Origin: Dermanyssus gallinae
Taxonomy: Eukaryota > Arthropoda > Arachnida > Mesostigmata > Dermanyssidae
NCBI GenBank assembly: GCA_003439945.1
Contig: QVRM01003901.1
Span: forward strand, 1,348,501-1,412,500
Reading direction: 5' to 3'
DNA length: 64,000 nt
Made by a program: the position numbers and the translations under genes. Below, one piece after another: positions 23,225-40,381 of the stretch. Under the pieces are notes generated by a model that saw nothing but the letters and a program-made list of their open reading frames with translations, had not been told where the DNA came from and did not search any database. Each line of letters opens with the position of its first letter. The stretch's first letter is position 1.

Positions 23225-26200
23225 AAGCATCTTCTCTTCTAGATGCAAGCGATAGCCCTTGGAAACATGTTTTGTCGTAATACGCGTTTTAAGTCAAGTC
23301 AAGACAGATCAAAAGTAGTGGTGCTTTTCAGACACACAAGCTCAGATATATGATCACGGTTTATCCTGGAGAAAAGACAGAGATGAACTAATGATATATA
23401 GTAGCTGATTACTCCCCACTAACCTTAAGATAAAGGACTACTCTAAATAACTGACAATTTATGTTAAATAAAAAAAACTCATACCGAACATACACAAAAC
23501 GCACCACTTTTTAAAGTTCAACTATTTATAGCAAGTATTTTTGCAAGCAATTGCTGAAAATACAATCCTGAGTGTCAGTTTGTTTAATGTTTTCGCTATG
23601 CTCTTTCAGAAGTCGTTAGTTTGACGCTCCAGCCGTGTATAAGGCAGCCTATACAGCTCACGGCATCCAAACACTGGCGTCCAAACAAATCACGAACACT
23701 GCGTCAAGTAGCGTTTATGTTGAGTATACAATGACAAAATGAACGTCATTTCAATAATACAAATTTCATAGCATGTTTGATTCAGATAATAATGCAACAA
23801 GAGCAAAAGTCTGTATTGGAGAAGAAGATGCCATTTTGCGTTGGCGTTGCGTTTCGACCTCTCGTAGGGTGTTCGCGGTTAACACGCTCACTCATTATTT
23901 ATCGCTAATTCGCTCGTCATTTGCAGCTTGGCCAACTTCTGCACCGACAAACAAAATCGAGAGACAAAAGTGCTGCTGCTGCTGTCAGACCTCAATTGCA
24001 GTTGGGTCAGGTCGACTGGGAATCTGTTGGATAGAGAACGGAAGAGAGCGACGCAGTGGGCGCATTTGGGAGCAACAGTAACATAAACACACACACAATC
24101 GCGCCCGTCACGTAATCCTGTAGGGTTGGCAGCACATTTTTTGACTAGTCGGATCATAACTGTTGGCACAATATCTTAATTGCTCTATCTAAAATCTAAT
24201 CCAGCGAGAAATGGAGACATCTTGAGCGAACACACAATAAGCTCTCACATTCCTTAGAGACGGGCAGAAGACGGGAGCACCGTTTTTGCTTCATGCTTTA
24301 TGATCGATCATCCGTTGCGCGGTGCACACGACGATCAAAATACGTACGCACCGCACCATTCATTGGACCCGTAGTCCACGTAGCCCGATCAATTGCTTAT
24401 GGATTGCAATCAAGCGGCCAACGGTTTTGCCAGAGTTCGTCCGGCGGCGGAGCAGCAATCGCGATACCTGTATGACCTGCGGCGGCGGCGGCAGCGGCAG
24501 TGGCGACGGCGACGACGGCGTCCGTCGTGGCCAACGTCGCCGAACGCGGATGGCCGAACGCGGAAAACACCAACAATGCGGCAAACACTGGCGTTCCATA
24601 AACATATTTTCGTCCAATAGGCTATTGTTTGTTCGGTGCTCGGAAGAGAAAGGGGACAGGAAGGGAGAGAGAGAGATAGGCTGGATCAGTATACACAAAT
24701 GCACACATACGTTGATAACAGAAAAAAACATCTGCTTGGTACTGTTGCTAGTCTCACGTGACGCTTTCAGTGGAGACTGGCTTAGAGCTCTACTCGCCAC
24801 ACATTTAGACATCATGCTATACGATATAATTTCTTTACGGCATGATCGCCGCCTTGAGAACAGTGTCAGTTATGAGAGCCGTTTCAGTGCAATGCATGCG
24901 GGCATACACTGAGCTATCCAAGAAATCCCAGGACAATAAAACATGCAGAACTGAACGCGATTATCGAACAAGCTTTTCGGGGAGTCGGCATGCTATCCAC
25001 ATTCAAGCCTCGCGGTACTTAAAGCATAACGCCGTGATAAACGCGGGAATCGCACACCACGCAAAAGATGAAAAGAAGCGAACATATCTGTATATCACAA
25101 CCTGATACCATTTTCTACCAGTGGCAGTAGAAATACTGGATCCTGAAACTAAAAAGAGCAACACTCTAACATGAGCAGGCGAAACAAATGAGATACGCAT
25201 CGAGAGAACAATGAGAGAACAACTATTTAAGACAGAAGAATGTTTCCTAGCTTGCTATAAAACCATAACGTAAACCCGACGCAATGCGCGAACACTTCAT
25301 AATTGTTAGAGGATTTTTAATAATATAAAATCTATTCTAATGATAAATAGCCTCATCGAACCCATCATGCACGCGGCTAAACTCCAATAGGCGTCTGCTA
25401 TGAGGTGCACCTTAGCCTGTTATAATTAACATAATGCTTCAGTATTTAGGCTTCCAGTTAATATTGTTTGCGACAATTTCGTAACCGAAACCAAATTGAA
25501 TAGACAGGAGCATATACTCAGCCACTTGTTTTGACGTTGAAAGTTAGTGATAAGTTTTTTTTTTCTGTAGAGCCTTACACACACCCTCCGATGTCAATGG
25601 AGGGTAGTGTGGGACTAAACGCCGGAGGAGAGTATAATACTCGATCCAATCCGCGCGTGCTACCCACTAAAAACCACCTCCCCCACTTTCTCCTGGTTCG
25701 GAATTGTGAACCATTACCTCGAGAACCTAGTTATAACCATCATCAACTACGATTGCCTTGTATAAGGGGGTAGTTGGTAACGAGGCAAAAAGACACATCG
25801 TAATTTAAATGAGTGACAAACTACAGTCAAGGCGTAGAAACGCAGTATTAAGACGACTTCGCTAAGACAAATGGCAGTAACTTCTACGAAAAAATCACAC
25901 GGATCTTCATTGAGCAATGCATCGATCACGTGTCGAACGCCAGTCAATAATGGCGCCACCCGTTAAACAACTTATACACATAAAGGTTCTAAAGTTCTAC
26001 TATGCTGAATTCGAGGCGCTTAGAACATCGCGCCGCCGTTGTGTAAATAATCGACATCTAACGCAAATGTCCACGAAATACGCTTCCTATTAACAGGCTA
26101 GCATAGGTAAACACGGGGTATTACTTCATTGCTTTATAAGCGCAGTGGGCGAATTTGGTTAACGCTTTCAAGCGACTACATTTCTAGCTGGCCACTCGTG

Positions 26201-28480
26201 AATAGTGGACTAAGTTAAGTGTATACGACAATATAGACCGCCAAACGTGTTCCGATGTTTAGATGCAAGAACGCATGCGTATATGCATGTCTGTACGCGT
26301 AAACGTAGGCATATCGTTCCAGATGCTCGGGTATTATCAGTTAGATTTAAATCCACCGGCCCAACAGTCACCACTGTGACGCGACGACATCATTATTTGG
26401 TCTCATCGTGGATTATCTAAAGTATGACGACCATCGATTTATTCATACGAAAATTAGATATCCATACATGAACACAAAGAAATACGCATACAAACACACA
26501 ACGTCGCCTCTTATCTCCTCGGCCATCATGTATTCGTACATGCATGCATGTTTTCACATAGTTACTTCACTTATCTGCATACGGCTGTTAGGATTGCATT
26601 GCATCGCGAAGTGCCAGGCTGGTTCGATAATCCCCTAAACCCTAAGTGCAAGCTCAAACTAAGATGCAAATAGAACGTTAAGTTGTAGCAAACGCAAGCT
26701 TCGAAAGCATGCACATATATGGCTTTCGTTGTGCAACATCAAAACTTCCAAGTGTCTCTAACTAAACGAATTGGCGAAAAACACTGTGTCACCTTATTGA
26801 GGTCAATAAGCGCCCATCTTAGTGAATAATGTAGTCTCGTCAGGTACATGAAGACGGGCAGCTACGCACATTAGAGCAGACCAGACAAGTCATTACTCAT
26901 GTTGAACTAGAGCCTAACTAACTACTAAAGCGTACCCCAATACAAATCACAAACGAGCTCAAAGACGCGCACGTATTAAAGCGCATGGCAATAATGAAAT
27001 GTCGTACCTAAACTGCAACGATTGTTTAAGACAATCGACGCCGAAATCCAAGTTGAGTTGAAGTTACGAAAGCGTTGCCTTAGTCAACACGGTTATAGTC
27101 CGCTCAGTAGGTTGGCAAATTTGTTTAAGCACCAACATAGATGACTTCTACTACTTCTCGTGCGTCAGTCACTCATTCAAGATGCGTTCGTTTGGAGAGC
27201 ACAAGACGATGTGTCTAAATTCAATGCACGAATAAGAAAGGATGAAAACAGATACGCGATATGCACGCGATCGCTACTGACTGAAAGAGCACGCAATCTA
27301 ACCATTATTACGTTCGTCACTTCTCGTTTGATTCTTCATTATTTTTACGGATTATCTGATCGTTAGCGGTGACTACGGGGGACCAGCGTTCTGCGGGAAC
27401 AACAGGCGGAAACACTATCCTGTACATAGTGTGGGGGTCAGGCGAGTTCCCTTCTTTGTCGGTGCTTATAGGAGTCGCGATGTTTTATCTTGTCGATCAT
27501 AACGGTAGATTAATTGGTTTCCCTTTCTGTAAGCACTTGACGTTTTACTGATCGGGCAGACATTGATCATCGATATCTGTTCAGAACGGTCTACCAAACG
27601 CTTATGTAGAGCAAGCAAACGTGTAATCTGTCTACGTGGTTTCTTCGACGATCGTTGTACGCGCGGTGCCCAAAGCGCTCGCGTCAGAGCACTTCCGTTC
27701 TTCCTGACCGACGGGCTAGTGGGATACTGGCCTACCACAAACAGCTGCAAGGAACCACCACCACCGCCATATGTTTCTTTCCGCTTCCGATTCCAACTAT
27801 TCTAGGAAGAGCTCGAATCTCACAAGCACCAACAATCATCATAATGCATTGCTTTGGCATTACTATTCTGTCGACATAACAACCCAGCACCACTACACAT
27901 GTTGTCGTAAGCTATTCATCATCATAAACTCGTTACTCAGCAGTTTTCAGCATAGAGAAGTTCACATAGATGCTAGTGATCAAGCATATTAATATGAACC
28001 CAGAATACCGCTTATGTGGTGCACGTTTGTAAAGGTATCATATAGCATTGTAAAAGTATGTAAACATCACTTCTTTGTAAGGCGCTGTGTCAATAAATGC
28101 AATTAGAAGGAAGCCTCTAAATGATCGGGATAGGTATTTCAGGCTCAAAGCCTACGCGAGCTGCTCTCAAACCTCGACATCGTCGATACAATCGGCCCGA
28201 TGAACGATATACGACGATTAGTTAAAGGAGTAAACGATCAACAAAATACAAGGAAACGAAAACAATCTGCAGTTCGGTAAAGCTCATCGACTTAACGAAG
28301 AAACTACAAACACCATAGGAAAAACAGGTTCCTCAAAAGTTCTCCCACGGCTTCGATGTAATGCCAAAGTAATACCGAGCCTGGGGGGTGGGGAGGAATC
28401 CGGGTTTAGTGGGTTTGCGAGTTTCACACTAGTCACGCAGGCTTCTAGTGGCGCATGTGCATCATGCATTCCCGAAACCT
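23225..28480. other. Anonymous DNA with a small CGG-rich patch
   Basis: No gene or element is recognised over about 5 kb. A GCGGCGG/CGACGG-rich patch at 24475-24540 produces overlapping Arg-rich frames on both strands. Open frames elsewhere (up to 102 codons) show no domain. Confidence 0.4.
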
Positions 28481-28489
28481 CCCAGAAAA

Positions 28490-28900
28490 AAGAAAAATAA
28501 AAAGTTCCTCAAAAGTTACTGGAGTTCGACTTCTGGCTCAAGTTTGTCATTTTAGCTCGTACCACATATGCTCGATGAGGCTCAGGTCGAAAAAGCATGC
28601 AACTCATTAAGCTAAATTCAGCTTTTACGAGGTACCCCCGAACAAGTGCAGCTGTGTGCAACCTGGCGTTGTCGTGCAAGAAGATCAAAATAATTACCAA
28701 CAGTTTGGCACAAGGCACAACGTTGAGTTTCAGACTAACGTACCGATGGGTAGTTAATCTCTTCTTTTAGGAAGACCGGTGATTTGATCTCAGCAAGTTC
28801 GGTTCTCTTGCTTAAGGATATTGCACCCTAAACCATGATTGAACCGTAACCTGTAACGGGCACGCTACATACTGCAAGGTTGTTCAAACCTCTCTAGCCG
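28490..28900 (-). pseudogene. Tc1-like transposase fragment
   Basis: The minus strand reads VTGYGSIMV, then a stop, then GAISLSKRTELAE (about 28845-28780). After disruption comes FLHDNARLHTAALVRGYL (about 28680-28627), which keeps the catalytic Asp of the HDNARPH-type Tc1 motif. A frameshift then leads to FDLSLIEHMWYELK (about 28600-28555), the SLIEHMW block that carries the third acid (Glu) of Tc1 transposases. This order is characteristic of Tc1 rather than mariner. Upstream sequence to about 29020 may belong to the same copy. No inverted repeats found. Confidence 0.65.
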
Positions 28901-29169
28901 TTGGCAACTTGTCGTTACCGTAGAGACCCTTCCTGGTCTCATCAAGGAATAGAACTGCCTAGAATTGGTCAACTGTGACTGTCATCACGAACAAACCGAC
29001 AGCATCCTTGTCGATGGGCTGGGGTCAATAGAGGTGTAGAGCAGCTGCGTAAAGCCTAATAGAGCTCGCCTCATTGTACGCGCCCTAACGACTGCTCGGA
29101 GGGCACTACGGAGCTGCTGACTTAACTAGACAGCAGTAGGCCGGCAATTTCAAGATACATTTAATAAAA

Positions 29170-29207
<38 letters not shown>

Positions 29208-30010
29208 TATACATATAGGGTAATGCATGACTGTTATATATAATATACTATCCTAGAACTAGGAAGAAGATGTATAATAAGAATTGTAAATCTCGTTGAA
29301 GCAAATATTTTTTCCAGTGGAACATGGTCTCTGGAAAATTCTTGTTTCGGAGTGAGAGTGAAATTATTACAATTTGTGACACTGGTGTTGTCGCTTGACA
29401 TAGGAACATAACATGTAAAATTCCGAAAGAAACAGTCTTTCTATTCAGAAAGTAAGCCCACTCAGACATGTTCGTGAGAAATTTCTGCTTCTTGTGCACA
29501 ACATATAGCACCAGACAGAAGATGAGACATAATCGTTTAGAAAATAATTCGCAGAAGTGAAGTTCTTTTCCACTCTACAATTTCGGCTCGCACTGATATA
29601 GATTTGGCACCAAAATGATCCTCCTACGATTGTTATTTTTTCTTTTTTCAGTTTCAAATTTGAGGTTATTCTTGGAACCGCGATTTCACAATGCTTAAGT
29701 TCTCGTATATATAACATTTCTATTAGCACCAGACTTATATATTTCATACTTCAACATGTCTCACTCCATGTAAAACTAAAAATTTAAGTAGCTAAAACTT
29801 CTCCCGTTCACATACATGACACATGAGTTAATATCCGTAATATTTCGTTATATAAAATATGTATTCAACCGTTATATATATATATATATATATTTTTTTT
29901 TTTTTTGTAAATCTGATATTACTTGGACATTAGAGCACATATATGCCAGTAAGGACATTCCTAACGGACGTAGTTATTCAATGTAATTGTCGTTTGCTTG
30001 GTTCACCGCT
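28900..30010. other. Anonymous DNA with (TA)n tracts
   Basis: (TA)n at 29173-29204 and at 29874-29893, the latter followed by a T-tract to 29906. Two minus-strand frames (29248-29511, 29445-29747) have no domain. Confidence 0.45.
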
Positions 30011-30019
30011 TCTAAACCT

Positions 30020-30400
30020 AACCCGTTCACAGGCGTCCGGCAAAAACTGACCATCAGAATTCACAAATGTCTACTGAATAGAGGCAGTGAGACAGTCTAT
30101 GTTTGTTTGACTCTCGCTTAGTAAGGCTCCATTCACAGTAACCTAGAGAGGATTTAGATCTGGCTTGCTCAATGGCCACAAGCGCTTATCAAAGTTTACG
30201 GTGAACATTGTCTCGTCAGAGAAGATTCGCTTACGGCCTCCTGCTTTGTTCTTACGGAAACCCAGAAGCACCCAATATCGAGCAAGTTTGTTCGTTATAT
30301 CGGCGCCAGGAAGATTCAGTCTGACTTTTATGGCATAAAACTGATTTGGACTAATTCGGAAAGACAGACGAAATATAAAGCGCGTACGGCCATGGTTGGT
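30020..30400 (-). pseudogene. Tc1/mariner-superfamily transposase fragment, third type
   Basis: The minus strand reads KVRLNLPGADITNKLARYWV (about 30330-30270) and FRKNKAGGRKRIFSDETMFT (about 30255-30200). IFSDE-MFTV is the first-acid block of a Tc1/mariner-like transposase. After an internal deletion it reads LWPLSKPDLNPL (about 30184-30150) and TNIDCLTASI (about 30095-30066), which match the third-acid block and following helix of the same group. The middle of the catalytic domain is missing and stops are present. Confidence 0.55.
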
Positions 30401-30499
30401 GTTTGTTTACATTCTGCGTGAATCAGATTCTCGTTCGACACTAAACATGACGCACGAACGCAAACGTTTTACCCAGTTCGACTGCCGCTGTTTACCACG

Positions 30500-31560
30500 T
30501 AGGATAAATACACAACAGTAATAATATGCATGCGCGTATACAATTGTTAACCATGAATCAACCCTTGCAATCTATAACTCGAAACTTTAGTGTTAAAGGC
30601 GAAAAGCCTGCCCCGATGTGAGTATCTTCAGCACGACTGTAGCCAAACAGATCTACTAGAGCCTTTGATTAAATAACGGAGATCTGCACAAAAGCATTTG
30701 ACGGATTCCATAGGCCAGCTCTTCGAGAAGACAGAAAAATGCCTGAAAAAAGTTAAATATTAATATCTTAAAACCAGACAGTTGTACTGTGAGAGCATAT
30801 CCGTTATTTACTTATATACACAATAATTTATTCTCCAGTTGTATACCTTCTACAGTATGTTGAGGCAGTGGTAACGCTTTAGCATATTAAATATATTATC
30901 GAATTCTGAAAAATCAAAGACACGTAATACAGACATATACAACTTCGCTAGAACCAGATCGTTTTTTAGATGTCTTCGTCAGAAAAATGCCTTTGCGAAC
31001 TACTAAATAAACGAAGAAGAGAGCGGATAATAGAGCATAACAACGAGGAAACGTCATAACGGTCCGCATACTCACCGGAAATAACCGTCACACAAGGGAG
31101 CCGATCTTTATTTTGATCGCCATCTCTGCAAGTGATCGGACCGTGGTGTGTATTCGATTAACGTTCTGTTAAAAAAATGCAGGCTCTTTTGCGCATGTCA
31201 TGAACAAGCAGTTCTCGAATGCCGAGAAAACAAGCATATATTTCTGCTAAAAAGCAGCGACCGGTAACGCGTAAGCACGCGTAGTAACGCGGTGGATTTA
31301 CGAGCAACGTTTGTGGAACAAGCACAGAGCTACACTGTATCGTAAATTACACAAAACAAATCAATTACACTGGGAGAGCCAAGTATGGAGGAGCTCATCA
31401 TTTAAGAGACAACACATCGTCTTTTCATGAACATTAGGGAGTACCGACACATGCTGATAAGTGAGAAGCAATACCGTGCATAACGTCTCAATCGACGAAG
31501 AACTGTACCCGTACTGGTTTTAGCGAGTTCAGTCTAGACAAAATTACCCCATATATAGTA
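30500..31560. other. Anonymous DNA, nothing recognised
   Basis: No open frame of note. Part may be degenerate sequence of the LINE that ends near 31790, but I cannot show this. Confidence 0.3.
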
Positions 31561-31599
31561 TTGACGTTTGCAGGGTATTAGATCTCCGATGGATTGTAT

Positions 31600-31790
31600 C
31601 GATTGTAAGCATTTGGTGTAGAGCGTGTGGTATAGAACGGGAATCCATAGAACATATCACGCTGAAGTGCGACGAACTAGGAGGAGTGAGAACAGTGTCC
31701 TTGGCCGAGGCATAAACTTATTTGGCAAGAGATAAATGAAACCAAACGCAGGCTATTAACAAGGCATATAATGAGACCATAGTAATAACA
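31600..31790 (+). pseudogene. LINE C-terminal zinc-knuckle fragment
   Basis: The plus strand reads CRACGIERESIEHITLKCDE (about 31617-31676). The C-x2-C-x8-H-x4-C pattern is the zinc knuckle found at the C-terminus of many LINE ORF2 proteins. A stop follows shortly after and the rest is not recognisable. Confidence 0.5.
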
Positions 31791-31878
31791 TAAAAATATA
31801 TAACTCAGCACGCTGTGTGGAATACTTCACAGCGAGCGCATCTGATTCAAGAGATATTCAAGAACGAATGGTAAATAC

Positions 31879-31960
<82 letters not shown>

Positions 31961-32037
31961 TTATATATATATATAGTATATATATATATTATATATATAT
32001 ATATATATATACATATATATATGTATATATACATATA

Positions 32038-32133
<96 letters not shown>
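31879..32133. repeat. Large TA tract with internal palindromes, ending in (GA)n
   Basis: About 230 bases of TA with regularly spaced GTATATATAC steps, so that long segments are self-complementary. It passes into a pure (GA)n run at about 32105-32133. The open frames of Tyr-Ile across it are artefacts. Confidence 0.9.
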
Positions 32134-32139
32134 TGTGTA

Positions 32140-32850
32140 CTAATGAATATAAAATGCACGAAATATGACAGCGCGCAATGCTTAGTTGTATAAAATACGT
32201 CAACAGCAGTAATTGGAGCCAAGGAGAAGCGGGAGGAATTAAGGAAAGAAAGAGAGAGAAAGAGATCTAACACCTTAGATTAGGCAACACTTCGACGTTA
32301 CGAAGGTGTGGACTATCTGTACAATTGAATGACCGCATGGCCTGCTTAAGTGTCGAAGCGGAATTAGTGTCACAATCGCTCTAATGTTGTGGACGGTGTC
32401 GATCGCCCGTTCTGGCCAAACGTCGAATAACTTTGATCGGCAACAAACCATTAACCGTCAACATAAAGAGGGTGGCTTTGATTGTGTGGAAATGACATCA
32501 AAATGTTCTAGTTGTAGCACGCGCACGTTGTTAGGGCCACATATTCTTAACCCGATTCCGATCGTGTGTCAAAACACGCAGTTATTTGGAATATGTTCGC
32601 GATTGAAGTGACAAGTCAACCAATGGTGGAAGATGGGCAGAGGGAAGAACAACGAACCCCAGTTCACACATTTTCTAAGACTAACTGCGCTTTCTACACT
32701 GCTCGTCAAAAAACGAAAGAGCCTTATCCAATGTGAGTAATGATGTACCTGTATTCATAGAAAAGAGCATCTGCCATCTGTGCACGATGCTAGTGGTATG
32801 ATGCTTGAAATGAATACTGATGCTCAGACAGGGCGGTTTCTTTAAATAGA
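32140..32850. other. Anonymous DNA
   Basis: Nothing recognised apart from a purine-rich stretch at about 32220-32265. Confidence 0.35.
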
Positions 32851-32859
32851 CCTACAGTG

Positions 32860-35980
<3,121 letters not shown>

Positions 35981-35997
35981 ATTATCCAGTAAAATAT

Positions 35998-36001
<4 letters not shown>

Positions 36002-36038
<37 letters not shown>
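36002..36038. repeat. (TA)n microsatellite
   Basis: TA run with one TT step. Confidence 0.85.
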
Positions 36039-36039
<1 letters not shown>

Positions 36040-36049
36040 CGAGGCCGGC

Positions 36050-37720
36050 GCTGCTAAGTACAAGGAACACATGAGACGCCTGTACGAAAAGTTAATAACA
36101 ATTTGCAGTGACGCTCCGGATAGCTCCCTTTGAGCCAACAAGGCTGGAGTGCATTCTTGCATGATGAAATTTATTTACTTGCGGGCGCTATCAACGACTC
36201 TGCAAAGACTCGCCTTTAGACAGTCGCTGCTAATGGATCCGCAGCCTGAGATATTCAAACCCTCCCCGCAGGAAGCTTCGGACGACGCCGAAAGAACTAA
36301 GCTTCTTACATCTTAGTTCTTCTAAGCTACTAAGCTTCTTGCATCTCTTTCAGAAGCAAAACAATAACCTCAGACATTACTTCCCAGAACTCCAGATGCC
36401 CTAATGGACTAATATCCTTCTGTGTCTATCCCAAACTAAGCATATTCTCTCCGTAGAACTACGTATATACATGTGGCGCATCACGGGATTCTCTTGACCG
36501 ACAAGTATCTCAAGGACTGTTCTGGGTGGGAAGTGCAGGTAGTGATCTAACAAACGCCGCGTTCAGTGACACGTGCGCATACGAGCGGTAATCTGCAGGT
36601 GTTCCCTGCGCTCAGGAACCCTCAGATCTATTCCGAGATGACTGTTAAGGGGTCGACACAATTGCCCACACGTTAACTGGGAACAGTTGATGCTTCCCTT
36701 GAGCAAAAAAAAAAACTAAAACATATTTGATTCCCAATCGTCGAAGACACACCATATTATGTGAGATACGGATGAATGGCGTGCCTTAGTCCTTTACTAA
36801 CACACCTTCTTTGAATGAGCTACCAATGATCCTAAAAATACTCTTTGAGGAACATATGCATGGCTACGCTTGACTGATTTTTATACGGACGGAGGGAAGC
36901 AATCGCGTTTATGTGTTGCGAGTTTAGATCTGTATAAAGATGGATTATACAGGGCAGTCATTCAACGAATTAAAAGTGCAGCGGTACACCGGCGAGAGAG
37001 CGGGCAAGGAAAGTTGAATGTAAGTGTTGTAGAACCATATTGATCCGAATTAAAGAATTTATTTAGATAAACAGGCATTTTCTCAAATATACTGCCAGTA
37101 TTTCCCATTTTTTGTTTAGTAATACACATCAGAGCACCAGACGGTTATTCTCCATTTTTGTTTTCAGCGGTTTCCTGGGCCATCCACACTATGTGGTGTC
37201 TGTGGCATGTCGTAACGATGATGTTGGTTGAACGTGAAATATAACTTTGAGAAGCATCTGGTTGAGATGACTAGTTTTACTGCAGTCGTTATGAGCTAGG
37301 TATATCCAACTTTAAGAAATGATAGTGCCTTGGATCTCTTAAGGCGCCAAGCCAAGAAAGTTCCAGTCACAGGAGTCCAGAGTACGCTTGAGGCGGGTGT
37401 TGTAACTGATAAGATTTCTGAGTGTGCCGTCCTCATGTTTCGATGGCGTAAATCAGTGTAATTAAAGTTATGAAAAAACAACGATCTACGAGTGTGGTAT
37501 GTATTGCATTAACATCATGGCAGTTCATAATTAACATGGGCCAACCCATCAGGCCAGTAAGAGTGGCAATATTATTTGCATAATTTGTCTGCAGTTGGTG
37601 CGTTCTATAGCCGTTTTAATTGATTGTTTGATTGGTTTGTTCGCTTGATAAGTGTATGTACACATATCACCCTTTTATATCAGGGGCGCATTACGCTACA
37701 GCTATTAATTACCTATATTG
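36050..37720. other. Anonymous DNA, possible retroelement debris
   Basis: A short stretch near 36170-36310 has coding-like composition (for example LAGAINDSAKTRL) but is interrupted and unassigned. A repeated ACTAAGCTTCTT word occurs at about 36297 and 36331. Nothing else is recognised. Confidence 0.3.
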
Positions 37721-37729
37721 TACTCCCCC

Positions 37730-38960
37730 GTTTTTTGCCTTTATGTGTTTAGCACCTTCCATCGGCATCGTCCATCGGATACCGTTTCCTCTCTCTTACC
37801 GCATATCCGACAAGCCATTGTTTTTAATTCCTCGTAGCAGTTTCGCTGTACCCTCTAACATACCAGCTCTCGCATCCGCTAACAGCCCGCTGCCTCTTGT
37901 ATTATCATATAACCATGCTACTCCACCCCTTTCCAATTTCATATTCCCGTATACTTTTTTTAAGCTTGTTTTCTGCATAAGTGCTGTCCGCCACTTCTGT
38001 ATGTATGCTGCCTTTACCCTATTTTTTATTTGCCCACTGGACATAGCAGTGTATGCCCATTGTTTACTACTGAGTCCTATCTGTGTTGCCGCAAATTCCA
38101 CCCGCCTGTCCTATTTTGTTTTTTCTCACATTGCCTTTTTTTACCCATTGTTTTTTTAACCCATCGTTCGTTATTATGTCCTAATTCAAGTACAATACAT
38201 CGGCTTACTTTGCACTTCTCTTTCGATAAACGCTGACGTTCCGCCTTCCCCTTTAGGAAGCTCTCTGCTAGAATTAAAACGGCACCCCATTGAAAATCTA
38301 ATTACTCCTCTTTGAATCCCTTCTAACTTCCTCCATAAACCCGATCTATGCACTAGAACAGCGTTTTCAAATGTCAGCCCTGGCACATACATCGCCTTCC
38401 AAATGTCCCTTGTAACCACATATCTATTGAACCCTCATAGACTTTTGTATCTTACCGAATTCCTACCCCTGTCTGCTTTCTTTATTCTTAACATTTCTTC
38501 CACCTTCAACAATTCTTCCTTTGACGCTATAATCACACCTAAATATTTATATTGATCCTGATAACCTAACGCATTTCCCTGTAACATTAGCTCCCGCTTC
38601 AATGTAACCCCCGAAAATACTAAAATAGCGCTCTTCTTTTCGTTAAATACTTTATCTAGTTCATCTGCCGCCTTCCCACAGACATCAAGCATTTATTGAA
38701 TCTCTCCTACGTTTCTTCCTAAAATAACCATATCATCTGCAAACAGCAAGAGGAATTCTAATGAATGTTTTCCTTTCGCCGATCTGCCACCCCAACCCTT
38801 TAAGAACGCTCAATACCATGTATAGCACTTTGATTGGGCAAACTAGAGACGTTAAACAGAGCTCGCACTTTTTGTACATCACTAGCATTTCTGCCGTCTC
38901 GTTGGTTCGGTTATTGACTGAACCGTTAAACATACTGCGGTATGATATCTGTTTGCTGGT
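37730..38960 (-). pseudogene. LINE reverse-transcriptase fragment
   Basis: Minus-strand frames in order: a degraded finger/palm segment (38933-38733), the catalytic block LLFADDMVILGR (about 38745-38710), MLDVCGKAADELD, YKYLGVIIASKEELLKVEEM (about 38555-38495), WKAMYVPGLTFENAVLVHRS (about 38405-38345), and a Gly/Lys-rich C-terminal segment (38101-37796). FADD followed by a YLGV block some 50-60 residues later is the palm and thumb layout of non-LTR reverse transcriptases. Stops and frameshifts separate the pieces. The 175-codon plus-strand frame at 37632-38159 is its antisense shadow. Confidence 0.7.
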
Positions 38961-38989
38961 ATCACTGGCCTAAGCACCTCATATATTTA

Positions 38990-39990
38990 TAACACCCCTG
39001 AGAATCGTGGAAATTCTATGCTGCATAACAAGTGATGGAACTCGTGAGCTGCAAATGCCGCCGTCAGGTGCCTGCATTTTAATCCGGCTACTCGCCAAGT
39101 CGTACATATCATCGCTACCGTCGCATGGATTCCTGTGTTAAAATATTTTCGTTTCTCCACTTTATAGTGAAGGTCTCGGACGCTATCGTCCTTGTTAAAC
39201 TCATCGTTACTGCAGATCCTGTGTAAGTACCCCCCCAAGATATGAGGTATTCTTGTGTTCACCAATGCTCTTTAAACGAGAGTTTGTGAGGTCCTCAACA
39301 AAAAGCTTGAAGCCAACGTATAAGCGAGGAGACTGCGTCTACTGCATAGAACCCTTAGTTTAGTTAGCTCTTGTAAAAAGTAGAAGAGAAGATCGTCTCA
39401 GTACTTAAGTTTTATCGTCATGCAGGTCAGAGGTCCCGTTATCTGGCATAACCTTTCTTTTTAGCTCCCCCTAATAGTATCGACACGAGCAATAGACTGA
39501 CTCCATCGCCCTGGGAAGCTTAGGCGGAAAAACTGAGGCGTTGGCATGCGTTCGATACGTGCCTTCCTTCCTGAAAAGAGGTTTTCCAAACAGTTCAGCA
39601 GTCTATCAGGAACATCTACCATGACCGACTTCTCTGTAAGGTTGCTCTCCTCACCACTTTTTACCTTCTTTTACCATCTCGGTCAAATCGGTAATAATAC
39701 CGAATCCGAGCAAGCATTCATAACCACCAATGTTTTATGACAAGTTCTAGTCCGCCTGAAAATCAGAAAACGCTATACTTTGCTTTGGTATATGTTAATT
39801 TCGGACCACAGTTTATGGTTGAAACGACTAGACTGTATACATCGGTGAATACGAGAATTAGCTGAATCGTTTTTGAAAGCCAGTGTGCGGTTTACGAGCT
39901 GCAATTTACGGCCGACCTTGTTATCCGTAGCCCCTTGCAGCGAAGTCAAGCGTTCGTAACAGTTTACTATATCTATAGCAACTTAGTGAG
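38990..39990. other. Anonymous DNA
   Basis: A 92-codon minus-strand frame (38987-39265) lies upstream of the LINE relic in its own sense and might be further element sequence, but no motif supports it. Confidence 0.3.

Positions 39991-39992
<2 letters not shown>

Positions 39993-40068
<76 letters not shown>
39993..40068. repeat. (TA)n microsatellite
   Basis: Pure TA run of about 76 bases. Confidence 0.95.
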
Positions 40069-40070
<2 letters not shown>

Positions 40071-40337
40071 TCCTTATTGACCTAAATACGCGGTCATTAT
40101 TGCAAATCAACTAACCACAACGGTTAATACTGATGCAGTACTGGGCCGCAGTAACTTATTGTTATGTCTCCACTGGACCAGACATCACGCGTGGTTGCAT
40201 GCTCAAAATATATAGGGTCAAATGTAATATTTTAGTGCATGGCAGATAAGATACACTTTGTTAAAATTTAATTATATGCTTTTTCTCGCGTTATTGTTTT
40301 TAGTAACTGTTGCAAAAGGCTGGTATTCAATAGATAT

Positions 40338-40340
<3 letters not shown>

Positions 40341-40378
<38 letters not shown>
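40341..40378. repeat. (TA)n tract, left flank of the mariner insertion
   Basis: A TA run that ends exactly where the mariner inverted repeat begins. The run resumes at 41646 after the element. Confidence 0.9.

Positions 40379-40381
<3 letters not shown>

Noticed and set aside
24360..24912. Overlapping 151- and 196-codon frames on opposite strands
   Set aside because: Driven by a CGG/CGA-rich patch. No domain on either strand.
37632..38159. 175-codon plus-strand frame
   Set aside because: Antisense of the minus-strand LINE reverse-transcriptase relic.
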